Source: Paralvinella palmiformis
Taxonomy: Eukaryota; Annelida; Polychaeta; Terebellida; Alvinellidae
Direction of reading: 5' to 3'
Assembly: GCA_025642065.1 (NCBI GenBank)
Contig: JAODUP010000924.1
Coordinates: forward strand, 86,267 to 150,266
Length of the DNA stretch: 64,000 bases
Below are positions 12,277 through 26,600 of this stretch, one piece after another. The position numbers and the translations under genes were made by a program. How positions within the stretch are numbered: position 1 is the stretch's first letter; the number at the start of each line of letters is the position of its first letter. Below the pieces are notes generated by a model. The model ran no database searches and was not told the DNA's origin. It saw only the letters and a program-made list of their open reading frames with translations.

Positions 12277-12851
12277 GTGTGTATTTGTTTGTGTTGGCAT
12301 AAGCTTAATTGATAAGTCAACACACTGGACCTGGACTCTCTATTAAAGTTTCGGCCATGTGAGATGCTAGCAAAGCAAGTTTTAAAACGGCTGTAACTTT
12401 ATTTATAGGAAAAATTTAAATATATTTCTGATTGATACTGGTCTTAATCCATAAAACTAACATTTTGACTAATTTGGGAAACCTTATCCTGTGACCTTTC
12501 AGCACAATAATTTATGTCAGACAAGGTTTGCTACATTCATCAATTCTTTTCACATATTCCTTAACTGATAGAACAGTGACTAATATAGCGGATGGCAATG
12601 CTGCAATAGTTTGAATGAAATTATGGCAAAGGAAGTGTCTAAGACTGAAACACTCTCTAGAAGTGTACACACTACACCATTACTGAAAATAATACAAACT
12701 TGATTGACATCTTCCGGTACCCTATTCTAAACAAATCGGATTACACCATTTTGCTATAATGTCAACATTGCTTTACGCTTGCGAGATCGATGGGTTTGAT
12801 ACTGCATGCCTGTGAAGACTGTACATCAAGGTATTGTGCATTTCTTACCAG

Positions 12852-13025
12852 GATCGTATCGCCAGTGAAGAGATGTTCAAACTAAATCAGATCAATCTTC
12901 GGACCAGTCAAGAAACAAAAATTGAAGTCTTAATTACGATGATGTTATGCCGATCAACGGACCCTGCAAACATCATCGTGCAAGTCACCATCCAGATGAG
13001 AGAAAAGGGGAGGCAGCCAGAGGTG
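12852..13025 (+). CDS. Candidate internal exon, unrecognised
   Basis: Bounded by an acceptor (tttcttaccag) and a good donor (gtaagaa), 174 bp and open in the frame beginning 'DRIASEEMFKLNQINLRTS' and ending 'QMREKGRQPEV'. It could follow the exon at 12137 if the third possible donor there is used. The link is inference; it may instead be repeat-derived. Confidence 0.3.
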
Positions 13026-15360
13026 GTAAGAAAGTAAGATTATGGGTTGATTTTTACTGGTTCTGAAAGGCTGCTCTTAACTCGAAGTTGATGGCGTGTG
13101 ACATCCAAGAACTCAGTGGCAACTAGGTTATTGGATGAAAGACAAATATACAAATAATGTTTTTCATCTGCCCATATCATTGTTTATGTCTATAGCGAAA
13201 TCAATCAATGACTTGAGTGAATGAGTTCTATTCAAAGCGCTTTCTCCATGTGGAATTAGATAAAACAACATATAAATAACTTCTAGCATCTCGGATCGAA
13301 TAGAGAAATCGAAAAACACTGACACACAGAACGCACAAGTTACTACAGCAGTACTGGATAAAATATAATTTATTTTCAAGCCCTACATACAAATCACAGA
13401 ACAAACATTATAATATATCATCATCAACAACTTTATATCTATATCATGAGTTAAACCGAGTTGATAAGTCTAACATCGTAATTTAAACAACCACAGCTGC
13501 AAGTCACTAGAAGATAATCGTGTTTGATATTTCGTCTAAAATATAACGAGTAACACTTCGACGCGACACATTTTACGACATTCGACCAAAGGTTCTGGAT
13601 CCACCAAGCCGACTCCAGATTTCTATTATGACCACAATCGTGACTATTCATTCGCACATCGAAGCTGATAACAACGATCATTCAAGTGTTGTGACTGAAA
13701 GACGTGAAAGGAAATTCCAAGTTTCGACTTCATTCACTCCGTGGATCCGTGCGTATAACGTCTGGAGAAGCACGAGTCAACAAACACATCCTCGGTTATT
13801 ATCAACATACCGATGGATCATTAGGTCACCAATTAAATACATTCTAGTTAGGAATAAATTATATAAAAATAGATAGTGCGTCAACAACGTCTAAATAAAC
13901 GTTGTGTACGCCGATATTAGGAAGAAGATACGTGTCAACTATTGATTATCTCGACCGCTATTAATATAATGTTATAAATAAGGCCAACGAAACTTTAAAT
14001 AATCGTCACCCTTGCATGATACTTGTGGGTTATCATTAATCATTTACGATCCAGTTTGGTTAACGTCGTGGTTAAATGAAAGCCGGTTAATGTGGAGCCG
14101 ACTGTACAGCTATCAACGCCTACGAGGCATCAAACATTCCATATAAACACACAAATAATAAAGACGCCTTCGTCCATAGAATCACTGCAAATTATCAGAA
14201 CATTCATTTTATCAACATCTGTCCCTTTGACAACATAATTAATCTCCAAACCAAGTTGGAATTTGTGGTAGTTTTTTTTGTAGGCGTTTATCCAAAAAAG
14301 AAATGTTGCGAGCTCAATTTCAAAATTCATTTTTGTCAACAATTTGGATGATTTTCTCGCATGCAGAGGTAATTACACATTCACGAAATAGGTATTATAC
14401 TAATACGCTGTTGTCGTTTTTAATAGAAATGGTCTCTCGTGATAGCGTAAAAATAATATGTTGCAAAACAGTCTAATTGGTGTACCCATTCAATTAAAAA
14501 CTTCTATTTAATTAAATGATCAGAGGAACTATTTAGGAAGTAAAATAAACAATATTATTAACAAAGAAAAGGGAAACATTAGCAGCAATACATTATTACG
14601 GCATCGTGTTTGGAATGACTGCGAAACACTTTTACTGGTGCCATTGGCATCCATTTTCACATTGAAAGTCTAATTACTTTGATAAAGAAACGGGTTCACA
14701 ACAAAGTCATATTAGTTGTAAAACCAGAAGCTTTACGAATTGCCATCCATGGCCTGGTCTGGCTTCTTTGTCGAATAAGAAATATATTGTAACAATAGCA
14801 ACTAAAATAACAAACCCACAAACTATTTCATCAATACTACAACCGATTTAGCAACATGCCACAACACAACAAAAAAGACCATTCCCTGAAAACGATAAGC
14901 AGCTCAAACTACGAACATTTCTAACATTAGGTGAAGTATTAAACCATGTGTTAGCTGTGTTAATAACAGTTATTTAAAGTTTCACACGGAAGGCAAACAT
15001 GTGTCACAGCCACTGGCATCTCAACTGGTGCAAACCTTTCTGTAGGCTATAATACACGTGCCATGAAAGTATTTGACCTCCCACCACAAAACAGCAATAA
15101 TAATAATAATACACACGTGCAATTTGATAATATGACGATCACCCAATTACTCCAGCTGCCCCAAACACGGCAAATACTACAAAGAATAAACTCGCATTAA
15201 AGAAATCATATGTAAGACAATACCACAGGATGCTGAATATATGGTAAAGATTTCACTGACCAGACCCCAAAATATAACCAATCAATGATCCTCTTTTCAG
15301 TTTTGTAACCCAGAAAGGTCAAACTGGCAAAATACTTCTCACAAATACATAGAGAAAAAT

Positions 15361-15405
<45 letters not shown>

Positions 15406-18400
15406 AATCAGAGAATACGCCAAAATATTGATGTATATAATAAACATAATAAGATTTGCCAGACCATAAACTATACTCAATTTACTGTCAGAAAAGTTTG
15501 ATAGAATAATAACCTCTACTAGTTTCTTCAACACAATAGTAACGATTAAATACAAACTACAACAGGTCACAGAACAGTCAACTAGTAAACTCAGTGAACA
15601 CAAATATACACACACATGAACATAAACACAATATTAATACAGTGAGCCCACTCTGTTCATAGGTAGAGCACAATCTTCCAGAACTGCACGGCATGGGATT
15701 GAGTCCCAGCATTACCCATATCTGTTGGATGTTTCATCTAATGCTTTACATTCTCCAGTGATTTCCCCCCCAAGTCAATATGTCCCGAGTGTGACCAATA
15801 TCATTCAAGGCTAAACAAAAGCACTCATTCACTCATAACTCACTTTCACTCGCTCACTCACAAAATGAAAAAAGTAACAAACACAGACAGAACAGTAAGA
15901 AGGCCTGAGATTATTAAGTCAAAATACACAGTTTATACTCGTATATACATCACCAAAAACAAAGGTTAGTACTAGGTACCAGCAGTGCTATTATGCCAAC
16001 TCCAGACTCTTCCAGTTAACTTTCCGAGTATTACACGTCCAAAAATAGAGTAAAATTAATTGCACAGCAAAGACTCAGAGATCTACTCCCAATATCTACC
16101 GAGACTAAAATGTCAATGATAATGCACATTTTGAATGGTCGACGCCTCATAAATAAAAAAACACGATAATCTGTGAAGTGATATGCACGAAATGTTGTGA
16201 GCATTTTAAGCGTCGTTTAACAGATACTGAAAACAGCGTCAGCATCCCAGCGCAATAAAAACTAATCGTAATCATATTGAGCAGTTAAGATAGTAGTTTA
16301 TCAAGTTATTGACAGATACAAATTACATCTGTATTCAGTTTCTGAAAATAATTTCTTTCTAATTTTGTTTACAAATATTTAATCAACATATTCCAATTAA
16401 AAACTTTTCCATTCAATGTTCTATTCTACATTTCTGTCATCTAATTACACATTGCGATTTATCTGGAGAAGGTAGATCAAGACTCTGACCCAAAAAAGTA
16501 AACAATTTCATGTGTTATCATATTAGAAAGATATTAGTAATCTTCTAATATCAGAGGGTCATTAAGTTGGGTGACAAATCTGGGAACAACGTCTTCTTTT
16601 GGGGGCTCTCCTTATACTGTCATGGAATGCAGCTAAACTCCAAAACAAGTTATGACTAATGATGATATAGTGAACCCTCGTAACACACTGCAGAAGAATT
16701 AATCACTAAAAGTATCGTCTGAATTGTGAGCGAACTGATACAGTCATTCACAGAGTGAAGAAACAGCTAGTAATCTAGATCTCGTTATTGTCAAATCAGA
16801 GTTATTGTTATACATACACACACACACACACATGTTTACAACAAGGCACAAGAAACAGTCTGGTTAACATCGTCCAAGAACTAAAGATCAGTGTAACAGT
16901 AAATCCTGATGGTGAATGGAACAACAATCAGAACACCATGAGACTGCAACTACCGGTAGTTAAAAACTAGACAAAAACTACCCCGAAAGGTACTAAAAAA
17001 TAACTTCATCACAACATCCATACAAGATACATTTAAAATACTGTGTATGGAGGTTCCTTGCATTAAACATCTTAAGCAGCATACATCTATTCTGTAACCA
17101 TTATTCGGTGAACAGCTCGACTGAGCAATATAACGCAGCGACGACTGCATGGACTAGTATACATACATGTAAGAAAGTTAATCTTATCTCCACCTAAGGC
17201 ACATCCAAGTTTTGATAATAAGTATATTTACACCATAAAACCAGACATTGTGACCAGTCCCTTTGGAAATATCACTTATCAATGGTCCCAATGCTAGTTG
17301 GAGACATCTTGGTCTTTTGTTTAAAGTAAATTCTGATTTTCAACATGAATGGCTTCCATTACTTGTATCAAGCCAGTAATACAATGGTCCCTGTATTGCC
17401 AACAAGAGGCCACTGTCAATATAGATTAAGGCATAAGATTGTGTATTATATATATATATATATATTTATATAAAGAAAGACAAATTTAGATATAAACGGA
17501 TAATTGGACCACTATCATAAATGCAAAAACAAATCTTTGAACCTTCAATCAATTCAATATTTACAAGCAACTTCAAGCGGGAAAATAAATATGCCAAACA
17601 TGTGGCATATTTCTTGTATGATGACATGCCATACTTTGATTTTAATAATTTACTCTAAGCTACACTAAAATGATATAAATAGATATCATAAAGGGCCGAC
17701 AGATATTTCACTGACTTTTGTTTTAAAAGCATCAGACACATATATACAAACTGTAAACTTCTTGCTGTTCAGAGACAGACTAGGCAGTGTAAAACTTGTG
17801 CATGTCACATGCAAAGGGAGTAATATTACTATGGATGGTCAACGTTTTTCTATGTTGCAATTGTTTCAAGGGGAAACACGAGTCATTTGTTGGAAAATGA
17901 AACATCAGGGACATAACTGATCTGCAGGAATCAAGCCTTCATATCCATTGTCCGAGTGGTCTCATCTAAAACCTGGTGCTGTACTAATCTATATCTACCG
18001 CAGTTAGTCTGATTTTCCTACCGAAGACACATTACAAGTATAAAGCCAATAGTCAACGAAGAATAATTATCAAACAAATACCTGTTGGGATAGAAGCCCA
18101 ACACACAAACAGCACTAAGCCCCATCATTAAAACTATGAAAGAACCCATGAGCTGATCCTTGATAAGATACAGCGAGCTATTCATGGCATGTTTTGGGGC
18201 AAATTATCCATACAATAGGTTTCTGATAATTAGTATTTGTAATAACAACAACAACAAAAAACATGATTAAACATATGTTAATTATAATCCCCAACAGCAA
18301 GTTAATCTGGATAACATAATGAAAGAAAATGAAATGGATCTGATATGCTTAACACTAAATACCATCATCACACCATGACCTGAACTATAGCAAATAAATC

Positions 18401-18830
18401 AGGAGAAATTTCAATGCACCATGAAAATTAACAACATACACTGCTTACATAATATGACATCTAAATGCGTAGTGAACACTGGCCGAGGGATTTAACACAA
18501 TCGTAAAAACCATGATACGTTCTTCATTTAGCAAAATATTTCAATTCCCGTAATAACAATTTTACAACAGTCTGCGAAGTGATGATCAGATAGGGAAATG
18601 AATAGATCATGCGCATCTGAGCAGAAACCACACCATCAATACGAAGATGAAGGAAGATGGCTGTTTAATTGTTGGCATTCTGATCCGGCTGCTTCACCAA
18701 TGACAATGTATACCAGTGCTCCTACACACTGAAACTACGCTACACCAAATCTCTGAAACCAACTGATAACTGATGCTGGAGACTATAACAGATGGATGAA
18801 ATGTGAAGATGAGCCAATGACGTATCACCA
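13026..18830. other. Long non-coding interval
   Basis: AT-rich sequence with a SINE B copy (15640-15850), (TA)n tracts (15362-15404, 17448-17472) and a short CA run (16814-16832). A stretch at 13560-13675 encodes 'TKPTPDFYYDHNRDYSFAHR' then a stop, which looks exon-like but has no convincing acceptor. Nothing else recognised. Confidence 0.45.
15640..15850 (+). mobile_element. SINE family B, tRNA-derived
   Basis: Box A-like 'ataggtagagca' and box B-like 'gggattgagtccc' form the head. A ~130 bp body ends in repeated 'actcactc'. It matches the sequence at the left edge of the window. Confidence 0.6.
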
Positions 18831-21800
18831 TCATATCCTATCAGACTTTATGCCATCTACAGACAACTGGCTTGAGCTGGCTGGATACTTGACGAAGAGA
18901 CTAAGCTGGACAGCACCAAGCACTGCACCAAGAAAGTTTGGAACCTGTCAGTAAGACAAAATAAATGAACACTGATTATTAATTGCATTTATTAGTAAAA
19001 GTATTACTAAGTACCTTGCCAAATAATATGCTTAACTCTCCAGATAGGCTACTATAATATCTAAGATGTGTTTAGAACCAGCTATTACAAAGATCACATG
19101 AAAACATGGAAATTTTATAGCTTATTTCTACATTGGTAAGTGTAATTTATGACATGCATAGCATTGTAAATGTGATATCAATTACCATAGAAGTATGCAT
19201 AATCAGTTTTTTATTTGGTAATGCCTGAATAATGATAGAAAAAGTTACGTAAAATATTCTGAATTTACAGTTATTTTCTCAACTTTGTTACCATGATATA
19301 ACCACATAAAACACACTCTTATTTCAAAAACCTCTGCTCCATGCTAAATGGCAGATTCCTTTTTTAAACATAGTTCAATAAATATGGCATGGATGTATTA
19401 AAATACAGTTTTATGAAGAGAGTTTTATACTTATTTGATGTACAATGATATAGTAAGATTTTTGCAATAAAAACTTGAACAAGTTGAATAAAGCATACAC
19501 TAATAAGCATATAATCATGCAACTTGCGGCTGATGTATACATGACTCTCTCTCTCTCTCTCTCTCTCTCTGTAAGATATTTACTCTATGTGTAAAAGCTA
19601 AACACAGACAAATAAAGGAATTTGGTCACTAGTCTGTATTAGAAATGTTCTATTGCCTTTTGGTAAAACCCGAAAAGGACAAAATCTACTGGGTATTTAG
19701 ACACAGCCTCTAGTACAAAGAGCACCCAAGCCCAGACAGCTCTGTTCATCTGGTTTTCACTTGTTGTCTGTTCCCAGGGTTAAAACTCATGCTGGGACTC
19801 ATGTTTTTTCAGTTGCTGTCCCTACTCTTCAGAATTTACTCTCTGAACATGTTAAGTCATCAAATAGCATAGTTTCTTTCTATACCCATTTGAAAACTTA
19901 CTTCTTCAGACTCGCTTATCATTCCTAAGTTTCCTTTCCATCCGATCATTGTTGGTGAACTTTGCATTGTACCCAGACTATGAGTTAGCCCAACCCCTGT
20001 ACTAGGTGTGACACTGAGCTTGATTCTTTTCGAGGATAATGGAGCTATAGAAGTTTTCTAATTATTATTATTATTGTGAGCAGCTCATGTGTTTCATCTA
20101 GTATGTTGCTTTCTTAAAAAATTAACTAAACGTTAGGCTCAAACACACAAGTAACATTTTTTGTACATTAGGACTTATAGGGATATATTGTGATTAGTTA
20201 GAAAAGGGTAGTTTTATTGCTCCAACCACTTGATGCCTTGGGTTTTTTGTCAGATTTTATTGATTAATTCCCGTACTTGTTCAGCATGTTCTATTGATTA
20301 ATTCCTGTACTTGTTCGGCATGTTCTGTTAATTAAGTCTTGTACTTGTTAGGCATTTTCTGTTAATTAAGTCCTGTACTCTAACACAAATAAATTATCCA
20401 ACTGATTCAAACCAGAAAATTATAAGTTTGTTTATTGCTGTATCATTGTTCCCCACAATGTTGGTTGAAAATGGGAAGCTTCTGGTACACCCCAATGTGG
20501 TGGTGACACCTAACGACTAAATGATGAACCCAATCTTGAAACTAGACCATTTATTCAAAATGTTTATCCATTGTTACACATTTATACATGACTATGTACA
20601 GAAAAACCTAGAATAGTTCATGTTAGAAACAGAACTTCTAAATGATAATTCTAATAAGAAAATGATGAACGATAAAATGAGCCATACATAAAGTTAAAAT
20701 TGATATTAATTAAGGCTTTAAAGACCAGAAAAATGCATGTCATCAATCTGTTTTATAAAACAATCTTCAAACTAACACATTTACTGCCCACATTTTAAAA
20801 ATCCATTTTTGATAAGTCTTAATTTAATCGTTACGTCATGATGGCTAAATAAATTCATGTCATACAGATGATGCTCTATTTGTAAACCTTACATAGCTGA
20901 AATAATAGCGCTCAGAAGACAACAAAGTAACGCCCCCCCCCCCAAACTGTACTTGATAATACTAACCTGAATGAATAAGTCATCCACAAGATAGCCATAA
21001 AGAAGCCATTCTAGAGCGACGATGAAGTTACCAAAGGACAGTGTGAAAGGCATACAATGAGTACTCCTGTGTGCGTAATACTTCGGCCTATAAAATGTTA
21101 AGAAGATTTTCATAAAATAACAACAAATGGAGCGATGGTGGTAAAAAGACGTGAATATGTATTATTTAACAGCAATACAAAAATTATGTTGAAGTTCGCT
21201 TTTACCTAGATTTCAAATGATGATGTTAATATTTTAACAGATAAACAAATATGGATAAAACTCATTACAAAGGTGTCTGTTTATATCACAATATTGTATA
21301 CAACATGATGAGGCTTGGTCTATAATGTCAAAATACAGTCTTTAAATCATTGCCGCAAAATTGGAATATCAGGAAGTAACATGAACATATCATTATCAAC
21401 CAAATCTAGTATCTTGTATTTCTTTACTGTTAGCACAGTTATTAATTTTTATGCTAACTGAGAGGCTAATTACTTGTTAATGAGTGGTAAAAATATAAAT
21501 GAAATGAGTGGCGATGGTGCCTTTTAGTTAGAGCATAGGTGTCATAATCGAAGGGGGTCACAGGTTCTAGACTTCGGCCTGTAATGCTGTCATGTTTGGG
21601 ACTAGTTCACTCAGCCATATGGGAGAACCTTACAGGATGTGATGGCTATGTGTCCGAGTAATGCTATGTGCCTATAGTGGCGGCATGAGTTGTATGCTCC
21701 CTCAGGAGGTGAGGTGTGTGCTGGATTGAAGCAGGTCTGACTGAGGGATAATAATAATAATGTAAAAGCACCCCAGAAGAACACAGATGAATGTGGTACT

Positions 21801-23632
21801 CCATAAATCAAACAATTTTTTACATCAGTATCATTATATAAAAAAGTTGAGGAAATAAATGAAGAAGTATACATTTAAATACCTTCAACTTCACTTGATA
21901 TTGGTATTATTGATTATAGTAAACAATCCTAAACATGTGTTTAGGATTATAGTTAACAATCCTAAACAAGTGTTTAGGATTATAGTTAACAATCCTAAAC
22001 ATGTGTTTAGGATTATAGTTAACAATCCTAAACAAGTGTTAATTAATGCCAAAATTGATAATATATGGCATGGAGATGAATGTAAAGGTATAGCTTTCAA
22101 GTTTTTCAGTATCATAATGTGCAGTTATGTTTTGTAGCCAGATCAAACAACACTGATACGACAGCTTTTTGAGTGGATATATTTTCTAGATAAAGCTTAT
22201 CTTCAACAAAAGCTTTATACATTTTCTCAGATGAAATGAAGTACTGATGTTACAATTTGTTAGAGCGATTCACTCATCAGTATAAAACACATATATGACC
22301 AGTATAGGTGACACCGAAACAGCAGCATTTAAACGTATAACTTGTTTCATCAATTGCATAAAATACTGTAATGGTCTTACCATGGCTGCAAGTGGGGAGC
22401 CATATGACAGCACTGTTACAGATGAGCAGAAAAGTCCCATATAAAATATAGCATCATCTCGGTCTCCAGCGTAATACCTTAAGTAGATCAGTATAGGAAA
22501 TAGTAACATCCCTCCAAATGTCAGCTGCTGGTGCATTGTTGTCTGTTTGGAAAGATTACAAATAATTACAAATTGTTTTTAATTTAATTTAGTTTCATAT
22601 GTCTTCCACCAACATTCACACATGTATTAAATAAAATTAAACTGAATCTATTCCAAACAATTACATAAAACATTAAGACATATGCTCAAGATGATAATGA
22701 TTAACGTTTTATGGCCGCTTTTGTGCGCATGGTAGGCCAAATGGGCCTCCAAAGGTAAATGACATGTTCAAATCAACTGACAAACATGTCATAATTCAAT
22801 ACTGATGTGGCCTATTGGGTCTTTTAACCCATACGCTAGACTCTCCGCAAAATTGTAGGCACCAGGTAAAATTTATGACAGGAACAATTACACAAATCTC
22901 ATTAAAAGAAATACGAGATTCTAAATTTCTGGATTCTCACAAAGCTGTACTTTAGATGCAACTCGGCATCATTATATCAAGAAGCCTAAAATATAACCGA
23001 ATAAACATACCATAAATTTCTAAAAAGAGGTATAATGTTTAACACATTTTCTTCTTCAATAGATTCATAAATATGTATTAATATCAGTACATCCCAAATT
23101 TCAATTCCGATGTCATCTAATAACTCTAGCACTAATGTGCCTGCTCCTCTTTAAACGAGATAGATACTTTCCCTTGTTATGTCTAATTTATTGAATTAAC
23201 CAGAAATAGTTAAAACTATTTATAAATTGGCTTCAACCCATTTGTATTCATGTGTTAAGTTTGGAATTTGGGAAAGTTTCCAAATTGGAATACCCCATTA
23301 CTTTCTGTGACAAGAAAGTTAATTTTTATATTACCTGACTTAAATTAGAATTAACGTGTCACATGAAGATAAGACAAGATGGACTGAGGAATGTTACCTT
23401 GGATGATGTATTTGCATAATATATGACAAGGTAGATCAAGGTAAGGATTGCTCCCATTCCATTCACATAAATTAAGGTGTCGTCATTCTTGAACAGGCCA
23501 TACTTCAGCCACAAGGTGGCACTGCAAGTAGAATGGTGAAGCATGTAAAATATATATGTTTGTTTTTCTAACTAAAACTGATTTCATGTTCTAACAATGA
23601 TAACTAGGTAACTTAGTGACTTTTTTAAATGC

Positions 23633-23675
<43 letters not shown>

Positions 23676-26600
23676 CATTAGAGTTAATGTTTACTTACAT
23701 GTATACAAGTTTATGTATTGATTCGAAAGGTGTTATAGATTAATGATTTCAACTGATTTAAACACCATGTTAAACACCTGTTCCACTTTATTTATGTGTT
23801 TTCAGCAAAGCAAACACGGAACAAGCTGTTTAGGCAAATAAATGAGTAATATTTGGAGTATTTATTGGAAATCAGTAACAAGCTCAAACTTATGGAAATT
23901 TAAAAAAAAAGGGAAAAGCCACCAACAGAATCTTTAATAACAATGAGAGTGGGTTTTACATTAACTCTGTCCATTGTCTTCAATTGGGGATGCCAATGGA
24001 AATCAAGAAAAAACTCTGAAAACCGGATTTACACGATTCACAGAAATGATCCAGAACAGGCAGAAAAACTCGGATATCCGTGAAACATTGGCATCCCTGT
24101 TCAATCCCGAATTCTGGTGTTTTTTTGTTGTTGAAGCATTGATGCCCACAAAACAGAATGATCCAACTGTACCAAAGCCTATGGCCAACAGCAAATTTCA
24201 TAATATGAAAGGTTCTAATCAGACCAACTCTAATCCACTCCTCCCCAATCCACATTTTTATATCAGGTCTGCATGAATATAAATAAATCCACAAATCTGT
24301 GGAGAAATGGCATCCCCGAGCACTGAAATGCAAGATAATTTGTAGTCTAATAATGAAGATTTTACCACATATTTTCCAAAAATCAGTATTCTGTGATGTA
24401 CTAGATACAGAGGATATGCCTTCATGACATACCCCCCCCCCTCCTCCCAGATACACATAATAACGTAATTTATTTACCTGCAAAACATAATAACGAAAGG
24501 GAAGAAGGAAACATCATTAGTGCTGCCTTTCTTAATGATCTTCCAACACACAGGGCTGAAATAATTAACAAAAGTAAGCCATTAAATCACATTAATGTAA
24601 AGGTTAGAATTTTGACGCAAATCCACAAATCGATTCGCGAAAGTTTTTGTTGCGCGAATCACTGTTGATTCGCACAAAATTCACCGATTAGTCAGGATAA
24701 ACTACATAAAACTCTCAGTCACAGATGGCTGTACATGATAATTACTTTATTATCAACATGGTCATTCGGGTAAGCTTCACAGAAAATAATAATAATTACA
24801 GTTTCTACACTTATAGATATAATTACAGGATTTCTTGAAGCGTGAACAAACCACAACCAGTTAATGTTTTCTGTGTGCTTATTGCAGTAATCTAAATATA
24901 GACTGATAATTATAGCCAAATGTGGCCTGTTTCTAATTCTGTGTGACTCATTGAATGTTTTAGGAATGCTACCAACAGTCATATGAATGGTAATTCAGAC
25001 TTAAAACATTTCTTCCTGACAGAACATCCATTAAAAGCAGAAATACTAAAATAAACAGTACATGGTTGGAAAACAAAGACTGGCTTTCGTCGCAATTCAT
25101 CTCCAGAAGCTAAAACTTTATTACAAACATCACGTAATAATGTCTGACAGGCAGGACATCGTCTTCGATCTATCACATTGAGATGTAACTGATTTCTGAT
25201 GTTTATTATTTTAATGCTGAACAACCACCATAAACACCATACGGACATGTATTGCATTTGGTAGCTTTCTTCACTGTAAACCTCTTAGATCCCCGTTGCC
25301 CATGCTTCTGGGATATTTCCCTAGAGTCACCCTTTGGGAATATATCTCCGTAATGATAAGTACCAGACATGGGGTCAATTCAATCCCGGAATTGGAATTG
25401 ATTATTTAAAAAAAAATGGAACTGGAAAATTGGGAATTAGAATTGAAGTTTGCTACAAAAAAATTTAATCCACAAATTAATTTACTATTTCATTTTTAAT
25501 TCAGAAATATTTCTTCTGTGACAATCCTACTTTGAATATAAACTACTCAGAGTAGGTATTCCGAATAGGTACTTGGAGTATGTACTCAAAGTACCTACTC
25601 CAATCAGTGATTGGCATAAGAAAAATGGAACTGATAAATTTGAGGTGGAATTGAAATTGATGAAATGGAATTGATCCCATGTCTGATAAGCACAGAGACT
25701 AAACAAAACATTTGGTCATTCATTTACAAAAGAGAACTGTTTTTTTCACATTGTTTCAAGTATTACTTATCTGATCAAAGAATGTAACATGTAAGATAAT
25801 TAGGTGATCACTGGTGTCATTCCACCTCCAAAAATGTGCAACATGTGTAATTAAATGCAAGATTATCACGGAATTGCAGCCGAACTGAAACAGACAACAG
25901 AATCTGGCAGTTTTATGTTTTATGCAGACAGGATGTTTCAAGAGTTGTGCTGACATTTCCAGCAACACAAAGTTGATATGTACAGAACCAAGATTTGAAA
26001 CTTATAAAATATTCCAAACAGACATCAGCGCAGACTACTATATGGATGTCCTGCCCATGTGAAACTTTGTCATTTTGGAATGTGTATTATATGGCAGTGG
26101 TTCAGCATTACAGGCAATTAAAAAGTTACAGACGAGAGACAAATGGTACCTGATCTGGGCAAATGGTCAGGCAGCTATTTCATATGCTTACAAAAATAGA
26201 AAAACAATTCACCATTTTTACTATGCTCAATAGGCTCTAAGGTCCAGCAAAAAACTGTTCAAGTCAAGCCCTAAATTTGATTTATGCATGTGGTAATAGT
26301 TTGTAACAAACGTGTTGACTGACTCTCTCTCTCTCTCTCTCTCACTCTGTCTGTATGTACACATGCAAAATGAAAATATCTTCATTACACACTCATTGAT
26401 CGTGTTCCTGTGTATTCCATTAATTGTGTTAAGACTTTCCTATCTGTTACCGATATTGACTGTTAACAGCTGCTTCATATTTGTCTAGTCTCTCCACTCA
26501 ATACCACATTATGCACACAATTTGAGCACAATAGACCCAGGAAGAGGCTTCTCCATGGCCCCTTCGATAGTAGAGTTCCTCGTAAACTGCTAGGACAGTA

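Noticed and set aside
13628..13876. 82-codon plus-strand open frame and an opposing 76-codon frame
   Set aside because: Neither resembles a known family and they overlap on opposite strands. The alternative frame with 'PDFYYDHNRDYSF' is intriguing but has no clear acceptor.
21911..22043. CRISPR array or interstitial telomere (TTAGG-like) repeat
   Set aside because: There are no spacers, the units are contiguous 33-mers, and TTAGG occurs only as part of the palindrome. The genome is eukaryotic.
23974..24483. Overlapping 100-167 codon open frames on both strands in SWEET intron 2
   Set aside because: No family resemblance, no splice support, and both strands are open in the same place.
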